Of a DNA stretch of 64,000 nucleotides, positions 10,167 through 18,967 are shown one piece after another. Location of the stretch: NCBI RefSeq assembly GCF_900142645.1, contig NZ_FRBP01000017.1, forward strand, positions 62,001 through 126,000. Reading direction: 5' to 3'. Origin of the DNA: Eubacterium callanderi (GTDB lineage: Bacteria > Bacillota > Clostridia > Eubacteriales > Eubacteriaceae). Positions within the stretch are counted from its first letter, which is position 1; the number at the start of each line of letters is the position of its first letter. The translations under genes and the position numbers were made by a program. Under the pieces are notes generated by a model, which saw only the letters and a program-made list of their open reading frames with translations, made no database searches and had not been told where the DNA came from.

Positions 10167-12116
10167 ATGAAAGATTTAGGATATATTCGCACCGCCTGCG
10201 CGGTGCCGGTCATCAAGGTAGGGGACTGCGCGGCCAACGCGGATGCGGTCATCGCGCTGTGTGCAGAAGCCTTTGAAAAGCAGGTGGGCATCGTGGCTTT
10301 TCCGGAGCTGTGCGTTACGGGATACACCTGCGGCGACCTGTTTTTCCAGCGCACCCTGCAAAAGGCAGCGGCAGCGGCTGTGGATAAAATCAGGGCGTGG
10401 TCTGAGGGCAGAGCCATGCTCATCGTGGTGGGCGCGCCTGTGGCTGTGGGCAGCGGGCTGTACAACTGCGCGGTCGCCATCTCGGACGGGGAGATCCTGG
10501 GCATTGTGCCCAAAACCTATGTGCCGGACAATCAGGAATATTATGAAAAGCGCTGGTTCCGCTCCGCCGGGCAGCTGCGCGTATCCGAAACCAGCTTCTT
10601 TGGGGAGCCGGCGCCCATGGGCACCGGGCTTCTGTTCAGCCACGAGAGCTGGGAAGAAGTGGTCGTGGGCATTGAAATCTGTGAGGACCTGTGGGCGCCG
10701 GTACCCCCGAGCAGCTATCAGGCCGCGGCTGGGGCCACCATCATCGTGAACCCTTCGGCCAGCAATGAGATCATCGGAAAGAGCGAGTACCGCAGAGACC
10801 TGGTAAGACAGCAGTCTGCCCGCTTAAACGCCGGGTACCTGTACTGCTCCAGCGGCTATGGCGAGTCCACCACCGACCTTGTCTTTGGCGGCGACGCTCT
10901 TATCTGTGAAAAGGGCACGCTGCTGGCCCGGTCGCGCCGTTTCCAGACCGAAAGCCAGCTGGTGGTGGCCGACATGGACGTGGAGGCCATCCTCCATGAC
11001 CGCCAGCTCCAGACCTCCTTTGGCGATTCGGTGGATATTCTGGAGGGGCGCGTGTATGAGGAATGTTTCTTTACTGCCTGCGACGCCCAGGACTGCCTGC
11101 GCAGTGTGAACCCACAGCCCTTTGTGCCTGCGGACACAGCACGCCGCAACGAGCGCTGTGAGGAAATCTTCAATATTCAGACCATGGCTCTGGGCAGCCG
11201 TGTGGCCCATATCGGCGACCCGGCCATGGTGGTGGGCATCTCCGGCGGCCTGGATTCCACCCTGGCGCTGCTGGTGTGCGTGAACGTCTGTGACCAGTTC
11301 GGCATTGACCGAAAGCGCATCCACGCGGTCACCATGCCGGGCTTTGGTACGACTGACCGCACCTACGACAACGCGGTCAGCCTGATCCGTTCCCTGGGAG
11401 CCACCTTCCACGAAATTTCGATCAGGGAGGCGGCCACACACCATCTGGAGGACATCGGCCATGACCTGAGCGTCCACGACGTCACCTATGAGAACGCCCA
11501 GGCCCGGGAGCGGACCCAGATCCTCATGGACCTGGCCAACCGCCTGAACGGCCTGGTCATCGGCACCGGCGACCTGTCCGAGCTGGCCCTGGGCTGGGCT
11601 ACCTACAACGGGGACCACATGTCCATGTACGGGGTTAACGGCGGCATTCCCAAGACCCTGGTGCGCTACCTGGTGCGCTACGTGGCCGACGAAAACCCCG
11701 ATGAAGCGATCCGCCGGATTCTCTACGATGTGCTGGATACGCCCGTATCGCCCGAGCTGCTGCCCCCGGACGCATCGGGCAAAATCGCCCAGAAAACCGA
11801 GGATCTGGTGGGCCCTTATGAGCTCCACGATTTCTTCATGTACCATGTGCTCAGGAACGGCTACAGCCCGGACAAGATTTACTACCTGAGCCGTCAGGCC
11901 TTTGAGGGGGCCTATGACGACGCCACCCTTTACAAGTGGCTGCGCAATTTCTACTGGCGCTTCTTTACCCAGCAGTTCAAGCGCTCCTGCCTGCCCGACG
12001 GCCCCAAGGTGGGCACCGTGTCCCTGTCCCCGAGGGGGGACTGGCGCATGCCCTCCGACGCCAGGGTGGAGGAATGGATGCGCGTGCTGGACGCTCTCCG
12101 GCCAGACAAGGCGTGA
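10167..12116 (+). CDS. nadE: Glutamine-dependent NAD+ synthetase
   Basis: A 649-residue two-domain enzyme that amidates nicotinic acid adenine dinucleotide to NAD+, using ammonia from glutamine. The N-terminal nitrilase-like glutaminase carries the Glu47-Lys116-Cys172 triad (FPELCVTGY, PKTYVPD, EICEDLW). The C-terminal ATP-pyrophosphatase has the SGGLDST loop from Ser359 and the GTGDLSELALGW block. I chose ATG 10167, preceded by AAAGAAAGGG; the longer frame from TTG 10119 lacks a ribosome binding site and the family start. It sits alone between its own promoter and a strong bidirectional terminator. The DnaA-box cluster directly upstream is unusual for this gene. Confidence 0.96.
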   Translation: MKDLGYIRTACAVPVIKVGDCAANADAVIALCAEAFEKQVGIVAFPELCVTGYTCGDLFFQRTLQKAAAAAVDKIRAWSEGRAMLIVVGAPVAVGSGLYNCAVAISDGEILGIVPKTYVPDNQEYYEKRWFRSAGQLRVSETSFFGEPAPMGTGLLFSHESWEEVVVGIEICEDLWAPVPPSSYQAAAGATIIVNPSASNEIIGKSEYRRDLVRQQSARLNAGYLYCSSGYGESTTDLVFGGDALICEKGTLLARSRRFQTESQLVVADMDVEAILHDRQLQTSFGDSVDILEGRVYEECFFTACDAQDCLRSVNPQPFVPADTARRNERCEEIFNIQTMALGSRVAHIGDPAMVVGISGGLDSTLALLVCVNVCDQFGIDRKRIHAVTMPGFGTTDRTYDNAVSLIRSLGATFHEISIREAATHHLEDIGHDLSVHDVTYENAQARERTQILMDLANRLNGLVIGTGDLSELALGWATYNGDHMSMYGVNGGIPKTLVRYLVRYVADENPDEAIRRILYDVLDTPVSPELLPPDASGKIAQKTEDLVGPYELHDFFMYHVLRNGYSPDKIYYLSRQAFEGAYDDATLYKWLRNFYWRFFTQQFKRSCLPDGPKVGTVSLSPRGDWRMPSDARVEEWMRVLDALRPDKA

Positions 12117-12157
12117 AAAAAAGAGGTACGGTCTGTTTTGAACCGTACCTCTTTTTT
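12117..12157. terminator. Bidirectional terminator between nadE and plsC
   Basis: A perfect inverted repeat AAAAAAGAGGTACGGT/ACCGTACCTCTTTTTT around a 9-base loop. It has an A run on the left and a T run on the right, so it works for both converging genes, and it overlaps the plsC stop codon. Confidence 0.92.
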
Positions 12158-12893
12158 AATGAAACCCCTCGCCGTCCATGGCTTCAAGCCCCTCGCGCAC
12201 TTTTTCCTCTGCCAGCTTTGGCAGGTTTTTCCAGTCGGCCCGGGTATAATCCTCGGTGTCGATGGGGGGCAGTACCTTGATGGCAACGTGGGCCGGATGA
12301 ATCCAGAGATTGTCGCGGCCCATGAGTTTATCTGTATCCTTCATGCAGAAGGGAACCACGGGCACCTTGTTGTTCTGGGCGATTTTAAAGGCCCCGGGCT
12401 TAAATTCGCCCAGGTACCCGTCCTTGGTGCGGGTGCCTTCTGGAAAGACAACCATGGAGTAGCCCTCGGACACCCAGTATTCCGCCTCTTTGATGTTTTT
12501 GATGGCCTCGCGCGGGTTGTCCCGGTCAAGGAACACACAGTGAAGCTCCTCCATCCACGCGCGGATCAATGGGATTTTGCCGATTTCTTTCTTGGCCACC
12601 AGCGGCTTGGTGTCATCACCCAGATAGCCCAGAACCAGGGGAATGTCAAAGTAGCTGCGGTGGTTGGAAACATAGACCGCAGGCTCCTCAGGCATGTTCT
12701 CAAGCCCCTCCACCGAGACTGTGCCCCCGGCAGTGCGGATCATACTCCTGGCCCAGGGGCCGACCGCCTTTCGGACGACCGCGTCATGGGCGGCACGATC
12801 ACCCGCTTTCGCAAGCCTGCGGGCCTTAAAACGGCTGGGTAAAAGGGCCAGCTGATACAGCCAGAAATGGATAAACCATAGAATTGTTCTCAA
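12156..12893 (-). CDS. plsC: 1-acyl-sn-glycerol-3-phosphate acyltransferase
   Basis: A 245-residue membrane-associated acyltransferase that acylates lysophosphatidic acid to phosphatidic acid in phospholipid synthesis. It has an N-terminal hydrophobic segment (about residues 3-20), the catalytic HX4D block as NHRSYFD, and the glycerol-phosphate-binding FPEGTR motif. I chose the TTG at 12891-12893, because GAGGAG precedes it at good spacing and the protein then begins with the membrane helix. The frame stays open upstream to 13028, but those residues do not look like the family and would overlap trmB. It lies 79 bases downstream of trmB on the same strand, so the two may form an operon. Confidence 0.9.
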   Translation of the reverse strand: MRTILWFIHFWLYQLALLPSRFKARRLAKAGDRAAHDAVVRKAVGPWARSMIRTAGGTVSVEGLENMPEEPAVYVSNHRSYFDIPLVLGYLGDDTKPLVAKKEIGKIPLIRAWMEELHCVFLDRDNPREAIKNIKEAEYWVSEGYSMVVFPEGTRTKDGYLGEFKPGAFKIAQNNKVPVVPFCMKDTDKLMGRDNLWIHPAHVAIKVLPPIDTEDYTRADWKNLPKLAEEKVREGLEAMDGEGFH

Positions 12894-12972
12894 ATTTGTC
12901 TCCTCGTAATAAATATGATGTTTTTCGAAAAAAGATACAGTGTTTGACATTTTCAAATTTGTGTCAGGTTCT

Positions 12973-13632
12973 TCATTCTCCATTGATTTCCGCAATCGCC
13001 AGCTTAATCTTGATGCCCTGGTCAGCAAACATCCGCTCGTGCTCGGTCACGATGTTGCCCGGATATTCGTCGGAGGCGTGCAGGTCCCGGATGAGCGTGG
13101 TCACCCGGAAGCCCGAATACTCAAAGTATTGTAAAGACGCCTCAAACAGAGGATCATCATCGGTCTTGAAATGGATCTGCGCCCCGGGAACCATGATTTT
13201 TTTATACTGCTCAAGCTGGCGGGAATGGGTCAGCCGCTTTTTCTGGTAACGGCGCTTGGGCCAGGGGTTGCAGAAGTTAATGTAGATCCGCTCTACCGCA
13301 TCCTCTGGCGAGAGAATCTCCCCGATACGGGCGATGTCCCAGGCGGTCAGGCGGACGTTATCCACTGCACCGGGCGCGTAGGCTTGCTCCACGTTGCGCT
13401 TGGACAGCCCCAGCACCGCGTCGATCATGTCCACCGCCAGGTAGTTGACCTCTGGATGGCGTCTGCCCAAAGCGGCGATAAAGGTGCCCTTGCCGCAGCC
13501 CAGCTCCAGATGCAGCGGCGCTCTGCGCTCAAAAGCGTCCTGCCAGTGCCCCCGCAGTTCAGTGGCTTCCGGGATAAAAAAACCGCAGGCTAAGAGCTCC
13601 GGCCGCGCCCAGGGTTTTGGTCGAATATGCAT
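12973..13632 (-). CDS. trmB: tRNA (guanine-46-N7)-methyltransferase
   Basis: A 219-residue SAM-dependent enzyme that methylates G46 in the tRNA variable loop. The SAM-binding ELGCGKGTF motif is near residues 43-51, followed by the family signatures INFCNPWPKRR and FKTDD. ATG at 13632 has GGAGGG upstream. The last four codons (I-N-G-E-stop) coincide with TCAATGGAGAATG, the end sequence of the MITE-like element at 9663; this may be chance or mark an old insertion that set the present C-terminus. Confidence 0.94.
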   Translation of the reverse strand: MHIRPKPWARPELLACGFFIPEATELRGHWQDAFERRAPLHLELGCGKGTFIAALGRRHPEVNYLAVDMIDAVLGLSKRNVEQAYAPGAVDNVRLTAWDIARIGEILSPEDAVERIYINFCNPWPKRRYQKKRLTHSRQLEQYKKIMVPGAQIHFKTDDDPLFEASLQYFEYSGFRVTTLIRDLHASDEYPGNIVTEHERMFADQGIKIKLAIAEINGE

Positions 13633-13767
13633 AAATGCCCTCCGTCAATTGTTTTGTTCAAAAAATGGGATTAATTCCTAGGATATATTACCATTTGCCC
13701 CGGCATCCGTCAATTTTAAATTATTATCCGAAGTGTTAAAAAAGTAAAGCTATTTTTGTGGGATCTG

Positions 13768-13798
13768 TGATATAATTTGCCTAGACAAGTATACTACA
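13768..13798 (+). promoter_or_regulatory. Extended -10 promoter and putative operator before the corrinoid-protein gene
   Basis: TGATATAAT (13768-13776) is an extended -10 without a good -35. Just downstream, at the expected transcription start, the complement of 13785-13798 reads TGTAGTATACTTGT. This matches 13 of 14 positions of the element at 16092-16105, behind the promoter of the transporter/methyltransferase operon. Its placement and sharing suggest an operator for one of the two GntR regulators encoded between the two promoters. Confidence 0.55.
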
Positions 13799-13803
13799 GT
13801 GGG

Positions 13804-13885
13804 AATAGTGGATAGTGGATAATTAATAGTTCAGGTGCAAATCTGCCGAAAGCGTTCCATAACTATCCACTATCAATTATATAAA
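13804..13885. repeat. Small palindromic repeat of GGATAGT units
   Basis: Tandem ATAGTGGATAGTGGATAAT on the left and AACTATCCACTATCAATTAT on the right form an imperfect inverted repeat around about 35 bases. It has the look of a second, unrelated miniature element or a long RNA hairpin in the leader of the corrinoid-protein transcript. It has no coding capacity. Confidence 0.5.
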
Positions 13886-13902
13886 AATTTGGAGAGAGCA
13901 TT

Positions 13903-14547
13903 ATGTTAGAAATGTTAATCAACGCCATTGAGGAGCTGGATGAAGAAAAGGTTCTGAAGATTGTGAAACGCTGTGTGGCAGCGGGGACACCGCCTAAGGA
14001 TATCTGGATGGCCCTCAATAAGGGGCTGGAAAAGGTCGGTCTGCGCTATGAGACCGGCGAGTACTCCATTGCGGACCTCATGGTCGTGGGCATTATTTTT
14101 GAAAATGTGCTGGAGTACACCAATATGTGTGATATTTACGACAGCATCGAAGCCGGGGAGTTTGGAAAGACCATGCTGCTGGGCACGGTCGAGGGGGATA
14201 TACACGACATCGGAAAGTCGATTTTTAAGGGCGCCATGCAGGCCGGCGGTTTTATTGTCAGGGACCTGGGTGTGGATGTCAAGGCCCAGGATTTTGTGGA
14301 GGCGGCCAGGAAGTACAAGTGTGAGATCATCGGCCTGAGCGCTGTGCTCACTGACTGTATCCCCTCGGTCAAGGAAGTGGTGGACGCCTTTGTGGAGGCG
14401 GGCATGCGGGACCTGGTCAAGATCATTATCGGCGGCTGTGTGGCCAACAAAACCGTCAGTGATTTCGTGGGCGCAGACGCCTATACCAAATCGGCCATCA
14501 AAGGGGTGGAAATCTGTCAGGGATGGTTAAAAGATGAGCAAAAATGA
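13903..14547 (+). CDS. Methyltransferase cognate corrinoid protein (MtqC/MttC-like)
   Basis: A 214-residue corrinoid carrier that accepts a methyl group from a substrate-specific methyltransferase and passes it on toward tetrahydrofolate. A helical cap domain (residues 1-85, B12-binding_2 type) precedes the cobalamin-binding Rossmann domain, with the lower-ligand motif DIHDIG (His101) followed by the GLSAVLT and IIGGC loops. ATG has GGAGAG upstream. It overlaps the following regulator by 14 bases, so they are co-transcribed. The matching methyltransferase is presumably the MttB-family protein 3 kb downstream. No methylcorrinoid:THF methyltransferase (MtqA/MtvA-like) is in the window, so that step must be encoded elsewhere. 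Confidence 0.92.
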   Translation: MLEMLINAIEELDEEKVLKIVKRCVAAGTPPKDIWMALNKGLEKVGLRYETGEYSIADLMVVGIIFENVLEYTNMCDIYDSIEAGEFGKTMLLGTVEGDIHDIGKSIFKGAMQAGGFIVRDLGVDVKAQDFVEAARKYKCEIIGLSAVLTDCIPSVKEVVDAFVEAGMRDLVKIIIGGCVANKTVSDFVGADAYTKSAIKGVEICQGWLKDEQK

Positions 14548-15259
14548 AGTCAAATACCTCAACATTGCCGATTCCATTAAGATCAAGATCCTCAGCAATA
14601 TCTATAAGCCCGGCGACCTGCTGCCATCGGAGAACAGCCTCTGCGAGGAGTACGGTGTCAGCCGTATGACCATCCGCAAAGCCATCGAGGTGCTCATCGG
14701 CGAGGGGTACCTGATGTCGTCCCCGGGCAAGGGGACCTATGTGCGGGAGTACTCTCTGAACAAATTTGAGGTGGGCTTTAAAATTGACGAGATCATCCGC
14801 GGGGGCTACAGCCATGCCAAACTCATCCACGCCAAAATCATGGCGCCCACCATCGAGCTGGTCTACCACCTTCAGGTGGCCCCCAAGACAAAGATTGTCT
14901 GCATCCGCTCCATGCTGTTCCAGGGGGAGCGGCCTGTGGCCCTGGATGAGAAGTACATTCCTTATTTTCCGGGTATGAACATCAAGGAGGACAGCTTCAG
15001 CTACCGCGATATGGTTAGTATCATTTTTGGTGAGAATTACGGCTTTGGCTACTGGGAGGAAATCTTTGTCACCGGTGTGATGACCGACGCCGGGATCGGC
15101 GCTTTTTTCGAGGAAATGACCGGGGAGCCCCAGAAAAAGCAGAAGTTTATGATGCTCTTTGAGCAGAAGCTTTACGATTCCGACGATATTCCCATCGGCT
15201 ACGGAAAGCTGTATGTGGAGAGCGATCTGTGCCGTCTCCGCGGCAATTCCAGAGTGTAG
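14534..15259 (+). CDS. GntR-family regulator with UTRA ligand domain (HutC subfamily)
   Basis: A 241-residue repressor-type protein. The winged helix is at residues 1-75 (SENSLCEEYGVSRMTIRKAIEVL is the recognition region), followed by a UTRA-like effector domain. The start lies inside the 3' end of the corrinoid-protein gene, so expression is translationally coupled. A second, distinct GntR/UTRA protein follows 9 bases later; paired regulators in one operon are unusual. The likely effector is the methylated amine, or a product, handled by the adjacent module. The shared 14-bp element at 13785 and 16092 is the best candidate binding site. Confidence 0.88.
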   Translation: MSKNEVKYLNIADSIKIKILSNIYKPGDLLPSENSLCEEYGVSRMTIRKAIEVLIGEGYLMSSPGKGTYVREYSLNKFEVGFKIDEIIRGGYSHAKLIHAKIMAPTIELVYHLQVAPKTKIVCIRSMLFQGERPVALDEKYIPYFPGMNIKEDSFSYRDMVSIIFGENYGFGYWEEIFVTGVMTDAGIGAFFEEMTGEPQKKQKFMMLFEQKLYDSDDIPIGYGKLYVESDLCRLRGNSRV

Positions 15260-15268
15260 AGGTGCGCT

Positions 15269-15952
15269 GTGAAGACCTATGAATTTATTCTGAATGACAT
15301 TCAGGCCAAAATTGAAAAAGGCGACTACAAGCCTGAGGAACAGCTCCCCTCGCTGCGGGAGTTCTCGAAAATTTACACGACCACGCCGGTCACGGTAAAG
15401 AAAAGCCTGGCGATTCTGGAGGAGCGCGGTTATGTGTATGTGGTGGACCGCAAGGGCTTCTTTGTGAGCTCAGGCAACCATAAAACCTACACCATGATCT
15501 TTCATGAGACCAAAAGCATCGACCATCTGACCGACATCCGCCTTGAGACCATTGAGGAGGTGAGCAGCGGGGCTCTTTGGGATCGGTTTGGACTGGAGAT
15601 TCCGTCTCAGACCCGCTGTCTGCGGGCTGTGCGGATTCTGTATAACCGGGATATGCCCATTGGTCTGGATGTCAAGTACATTATCCACAATGTCCGGAGT
15701 GCCTCGCCGGTCCGAAACCCGGAGCGCCTCATGGATTCGCTGAACCTGGTGCTGGGCAATTACGATATTTACAAGGAGCTTGAGATCACACTCATGACGG
15801 ACAACGCCCCGGTCCGGGACAGACTGTTCATTGACGCCGATGACGGAGTCTTTGAGTTCAGGCAGACCTACCGCACTGAGAGCGGACAGCTTGTCGGGGT
15901 GTCGGAAACCTATGTGCCCTGTGAGGAAATGCAGTTGAAAATGAAATATTAA
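15269..15952 (+). CDS. Second GntR-family regulator
   Basis: A 227-residue protein with an N-terminal winged helix (residues 1-70, with LPSLREFSKIYTTTPVTVKKSL) and a C-terminal effector-binding part that resembles UTRA. It starts at GTG 15269, after GAGGTG. It is only distantly similar to the preceding regulator, so it is not a recent duplicate. It closes the three-gene operon, ended by the hairpin at 15956. Two regulators may let the module respond to two ligands or form a heteromer; that is inference. Confidence 0.85.
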   Translation: MKTYEFILNDIQAKIEKGDYKPEEQLPSLREFSKIYTTTPVTVKKSLAILEERGYVYVVDRKGFFVSSGNHKTYTMIFHETKSIDHLTDIRLETIEEVSSGALWDRFGLEIPSQTRCLRAVRILYNRDMPIGLDVKYIIHNVRSASPVRNPERLMDSLNLVLGNYDIYKELEITLMTDNAPVRDRLFIDADDGVFEFRQTYRTESGQLVGVSETYVPCEEMQLKMKY

Positions 15953-15955
15953 AGA

Positions 15956-15990
15956 CAAAGGGTATCGCGGCGATACCCTTTGTTTTTTGC
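15956..15990 (+). terminator. Intrinsic terminator after the GntR pair
   Basis: CAAAGGGTATCGC/GCGATACCCTTTG hairpin followed by TTTTTT. It belongs to the recurring GTATCGC..GCGATAC hairpin family of this window. Confidence 0.9.
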
Positions 15991-16062
15991 ACAGGTGAAC
16001 CTCATTGTTTTATTGATATATACAGTTATATCATCTGTTATATATTTTTTGATCAAATTCTA

Positions 16063-16110
16063 TTGACAGAAACCGTTGCACGTGTTATAGTTGTAGCATA
16101 CTTGTATATG
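16063..16110 (+). promoter_or_regulatory. Promoter and putative GntR operator of the MFS-MttB operon
   Basis: TTGACA (16063-16068), a 17-base spacer and TATAGT (16086-16091) form a strong promoter. The element TGTAGCATACTTGT (16092-16105) begins right after the -10, covering the start site. It is the inverted counterpart of the element at 13785-13798. A repressor bound here would block initiation. Confidence 0.7.
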
Positions 16111-16157
16111 ACACATGGTCCGGACCCAAGTGTTATCAGTTTTTATGGAGGGGAAAA

Positions 16158-17447
16158 ATGAATAAAAACGAAGTAACAAACGAAAGCATCAGCGGCTTTA
16201 CCCGGAACGCGGTAATCGGTATTATCAGCTCCGGTGCAGTAGTAGTTTATCTGACATTTCTGATCCGGTACGTCTTTTACGAACCGGTTTTACAGAGCCT
16301 CGCGCTCTCAAACGAACAGCTTGGTGTGCTCTACGGCCTTTATGGCACAACGGCCATGATTTCTTACCTGCCCGGCGGTATTCTGGCAGATAAAATTCGC
16401 GTCAAATACCTGGCGACTGCCGGTTTTGGTCTTTCTGCAATTTTAACTTTCTGGTACGCGACACTGCCGAGCTATGAGACCCTGAAGGTGATCTTCCTGC
16501 TCATGGGGGTCTGCACGACCTTTATTTACTGGGGCGTCCGCTATAAGGGTATCCGCCTTGTCAGCACAGACAACACCTATTCCAGAAATATCGGCATCAG
16601 CTACGGGATCGTCGGGATTCTCGGCTTAGTGGTCAACTTCATTTCCATGTGGATTTTCGACCTCTTTGCAGATCCGGCTTCCGGCTTCAACATGGTGCTC
16701 ATGTTCTACGCATTCTTAAACATTGCCTTTGCCCTGGCATCCTTCTTCCTGATTCCGAAATTTGAAGGCGAAATCATCAAAACCAAGAAAAAATTCGATT
16801 TATCTGAGCTGGTGGCAGCCATTAAGCACCCTGGTGTATGGCTGACAACCCTGTGCATGTTCTTTACCTATACGGTTTATACCTCACTCAGCTATACGGT
16901 GCCTTACGTACAGGCGGTATTTGGCGCCAGCGTCGCTATGGCTGCGCTCATGGGCAATATCCGTATGTACGGTACGTCGCTCTTTTCATCGCCGATCATC
17001 GGGGCTCTGGCGACAAAGATCAAATCACCGGCCAAAACCATCCTGCTTTGTATGGCCATCACGGCCGTCTGCCTCTTTGTCATCGTTCTGGCACCGCAGA
17101 CCGCAGGCTTTATGATTCCGGCCATTATCCTGATCATGATTCTGTCCTTCTTCTTAAGCGGGGCATATGGGGTTGAATCCTCCCTGTTCACAGAAACCAA
17201 GGTGCCGGCAGCTATCTTCGGCTCTGCATCGGGTATTCTGTCACTGATCGGCTTCCTGCCCGATATGTTCGTATCACCGATCGCTGGTAAATGGCTGGAC
17301 AGCTATGGAAACCAGGCCTACACCTATATCTTTATCGCCCTGGGCGTCAGCGCGATCCTGTCTATGGGCTGCGCACTGCTGGTACTGGTCTACAATAAGA
17401 AAAAGGGGATCTCAATCGAAGAACCCACTGAAGAAACACAGGCGTAA
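16158..17447 (+). CDS. Major facilitator superfamily transporter
   Basis: A 429-residue integral membrane protein with about twelve hydrophobic segments and a central cytoplasmic loop with KTKKKFD near residue 215. The short loop GGILADKIRVK after helix 2 matches the MFS signature region. ATG has GGAGGGG upstream. It is the first gene of the transport/methyltransferase unit, 45 bases before the MttB-family gene. From context it probably carries the methylated substrate or its demethylated product; sequence alone does not define the substrate. Confidence 0.85.
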   Translation: MNKNEVTNESISGFTRNAVIGIISSGAVVVYLTFLIRYVFYEPVLQSLALSNEQLGVLYGLYGTTAMISYLPGGILADKIRVKYLATAGFGLSAILTFWYATLPSYETLKVIFLLMGVCTTFIYWGVRYKGIRLVSTDNTYSRNIGISYGIVGILGLVVNFISMWIFDLFADPASGFNMVLMFYAFLNIAFALASFFLIPKFEGEIIKTKKKFDLSELVAAIKHPGVWLTTLCMFFTYTVYTSLSYTVPYVQAVFGASVAMAALMGNIRMYGTSLFSSPIIGALATKIKSPAKTILLCMAITAVCLFVIVLAPQTAGFMIPAIILIMILSFFLSGAYGVESSLFTETKVPAAIFGSASGILSLIGFLPDMFVSPIAGKWLDSYGNQAYTYIFIALGVSAILSMGCALLVLVYNKKKGISIEEPTEETQA

Positions 17448-17492
17448 GCCATTCAAAAAGAATCTGAGAATTATAAGGAGACAAACAATCAT

Positions 17493-18899
17493 ATGGAACT
17501 TGAAAAACTGTTTTTACAGGCTAAGGATGTTGAATTTATTCACGAACAGTCTGCAAAATTACTGAAGGAAACCGGCTGCGTGTTCGAGGATGACCGCGCG
17601 GTTGAAATTTTCAAAAAACACGGCGCCACTGTGGATGGCTATACCGTTCATTTTACCGATGAGCTCATTGCCAAAGGCCTGTCCACCGTCAGCCAGGAAT
17701 TTGATATTCTGCGCCCGGACGGCACCAGCTATCACATGGGCGGGGGAAGCCTCACCATGGCCACAGCCGGCAGCCCGCCGTACGTGATGGAAAACGGTGA
17801 GTTCCGTTTTGCCGAAATGCACGACTATGTCGATATCTGCAAGCTGGTACAGACCAGTGACTGTATTGACATGACCCATCTTCTGCTCTGCGATACCTAT
17901 GACGTCCCGAGAGAAGACCGCTCCTACAACATGGCCGCCGCGCTGCTGAACTACACAACCCTGCCGATTTCGCTGACGGCGCTGGCAACCAAGCTGCACG
18001 ATTCCGGGACTGTTGCCACTAATGTGGTTAAAATGATACAGGATTTCGTAGATGTCCATGACAAATATGTGGCGGTTGGCTGTATTAGTCCGATCTCGCC
18101 GCTGGCATGGGTCAAGGACAGTCTGGACGCCATGTTTGCCTACTGCGAGCTGAACCAGCCCATGCAGCTGGCTACCTGCTCACTGCCGGTGCTCACAAGC
18201 CCGGCCTCCATTCTGGGCACCATTATCCAGAACAACGCAGAGCTGCTGGCCGTCACCGTGCTCATCCAGCTCATCAAACCGGGCCTGCCGATTTTCTACG
18301 GCAGCACCTCCACTTCCACGAACCTGAGAGCAGTATCCATGGCTCTGGGCAACACCGAAACAGCCCTGATCTCGCTGGCGAGCGCCGCCATGGCCAAATA
18401 TTACAGAATGCCGTTCAGAACCTCCGGCGCCCTCAACGACGCCATTGATGTTGACTACCAGGCAGGGGTCGAATCCACCCTTAACCTGATGAGCGGCACC
18501 CTCAGCGGCACAGACCTGATTTTCTTCAGCTGTGGCATGCTCAGTGGCTTTAATGTCAGCTCGCTGGAAAAATATGTGGCGGACGAACAGCTCATCAAGA
18601 TGCTGAAACGTATGACCCAGGGGATTGCCATTGACTACAATAAAGATTATACTAAAGAGATCAGCAAGGTCGGCCCGAGAGGCAACTTTATGTCTGGCCG
18701 TACCCCCAAAGAATACCGCAATGAGCACTATGTGCCCGATCTGTTTGTGAAGGTAGACTATAACACCTGGCAGACAGAGGATAAAAAATCCGTTAAAGAA
18801 AAGGCATCCGAAAAGGTAGCTGAACGCCTGGCTGCCTACCAGGAACCGGAAAAAACAACGGAACAGATGAAAGTTATTGAAAAATATTTAATTAAGTAA
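17493..18899 (+). CDS. MttB-family (non-pyrrolysine) methyltransferase
   Basis: A 468-residue protein of the trimethylamine methyltransferase family, expected to form a TIM-barrel and move a methyl group from a quaternary amine to a corrinoid protein. Family blocks seen include GGGSLTMATAG, the SPLAW region and FYGSTSTSTNLRA. The frame is uninterrupted at full family length, so it lacks the in-frame amber codon of true MttB. Such non-Pyl members in acetogens demethylate substrates such as glycine betaine, proline betaine, carnitine or gamma-butyrobetaine; which one applies here cannot be read from the sequence. It lies between an MFS and a BCCT carrier and near its probable corrinoid partner at 13903. 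Confidence 0.9.
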   Translation: MELEKLFLQAKDVEFIHEQSAKLLKETGCVFEDDRAVEIFKKHGATVDGYTVHFTDELIAKGLSTVSQEFDILRPDGTSYHMGGGSLTMATAGSPPYVMENGEFRFAEMHDYVDICKLVQTSDCIDMTHLLLCDTYDVPREDRSYNMAAALLNYTTLPISLTALATKLHDSGTVATNVVKMIQDFVDVHDKYVAVGCISPISPLAWVKDSLDAMFAYCELNQPMQLATCSLPVLTSPASILGTIIQNNAELLAVTVLIQLIKPGLPIFYGSTSTSTNLRAVSMALGNTETALISLASAAMAKYYRMPFRTSGALNDAIDVDYQAGVESTLNLMSGTLSGTDLIFFSCGMLSGFNVSSLEKYVADEQLIKMLKRMTQGIAIDYNKDYTKEISKVGPRGNFMSGRTPKEYRNEHYVPDLFVKVDYNTWQTEDKKSVKEKASEKVAERLAAYQEPEKTTEQMKVIEKYLIK

Positions 18900-18906
18900 A
18901 CGGCAT

Positions 18907-18942
18907 AGACGGGCGCGCTGCAGGCAAGCCCGTCTTTGTTTT
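18907..18942 (+). terminator. Terminator-like hairpin between the methyltransferase and BCCT genes
   Basis: AGACGGGC/GCCCGTCT stem (18907-18914 with 18928-18935) with a TTGTTTTT tail. Since the next gene starts 26 bases later on the same strand without an obvious new promoter, this may lower rather than stop transcription of the BCCT carrier. Confidence 0.7.
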
Positions 18943-18967
18943 TGAATTTAAGAAACGGAAGTGGAAT

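Noticed and set aside
12973-12985. Full copy of the MITE-like element at the end of trmB
   Set aside because: Only 13 bases match the element end; there is no second arm or internal hairpin nearby.
17493-18899. Pyrrolysine-containing trimethylamine methyltransferase
   Set aside because: The frame is full-length without an in-frame amber codon, so it belongs to the non-pyrrolysine branch.
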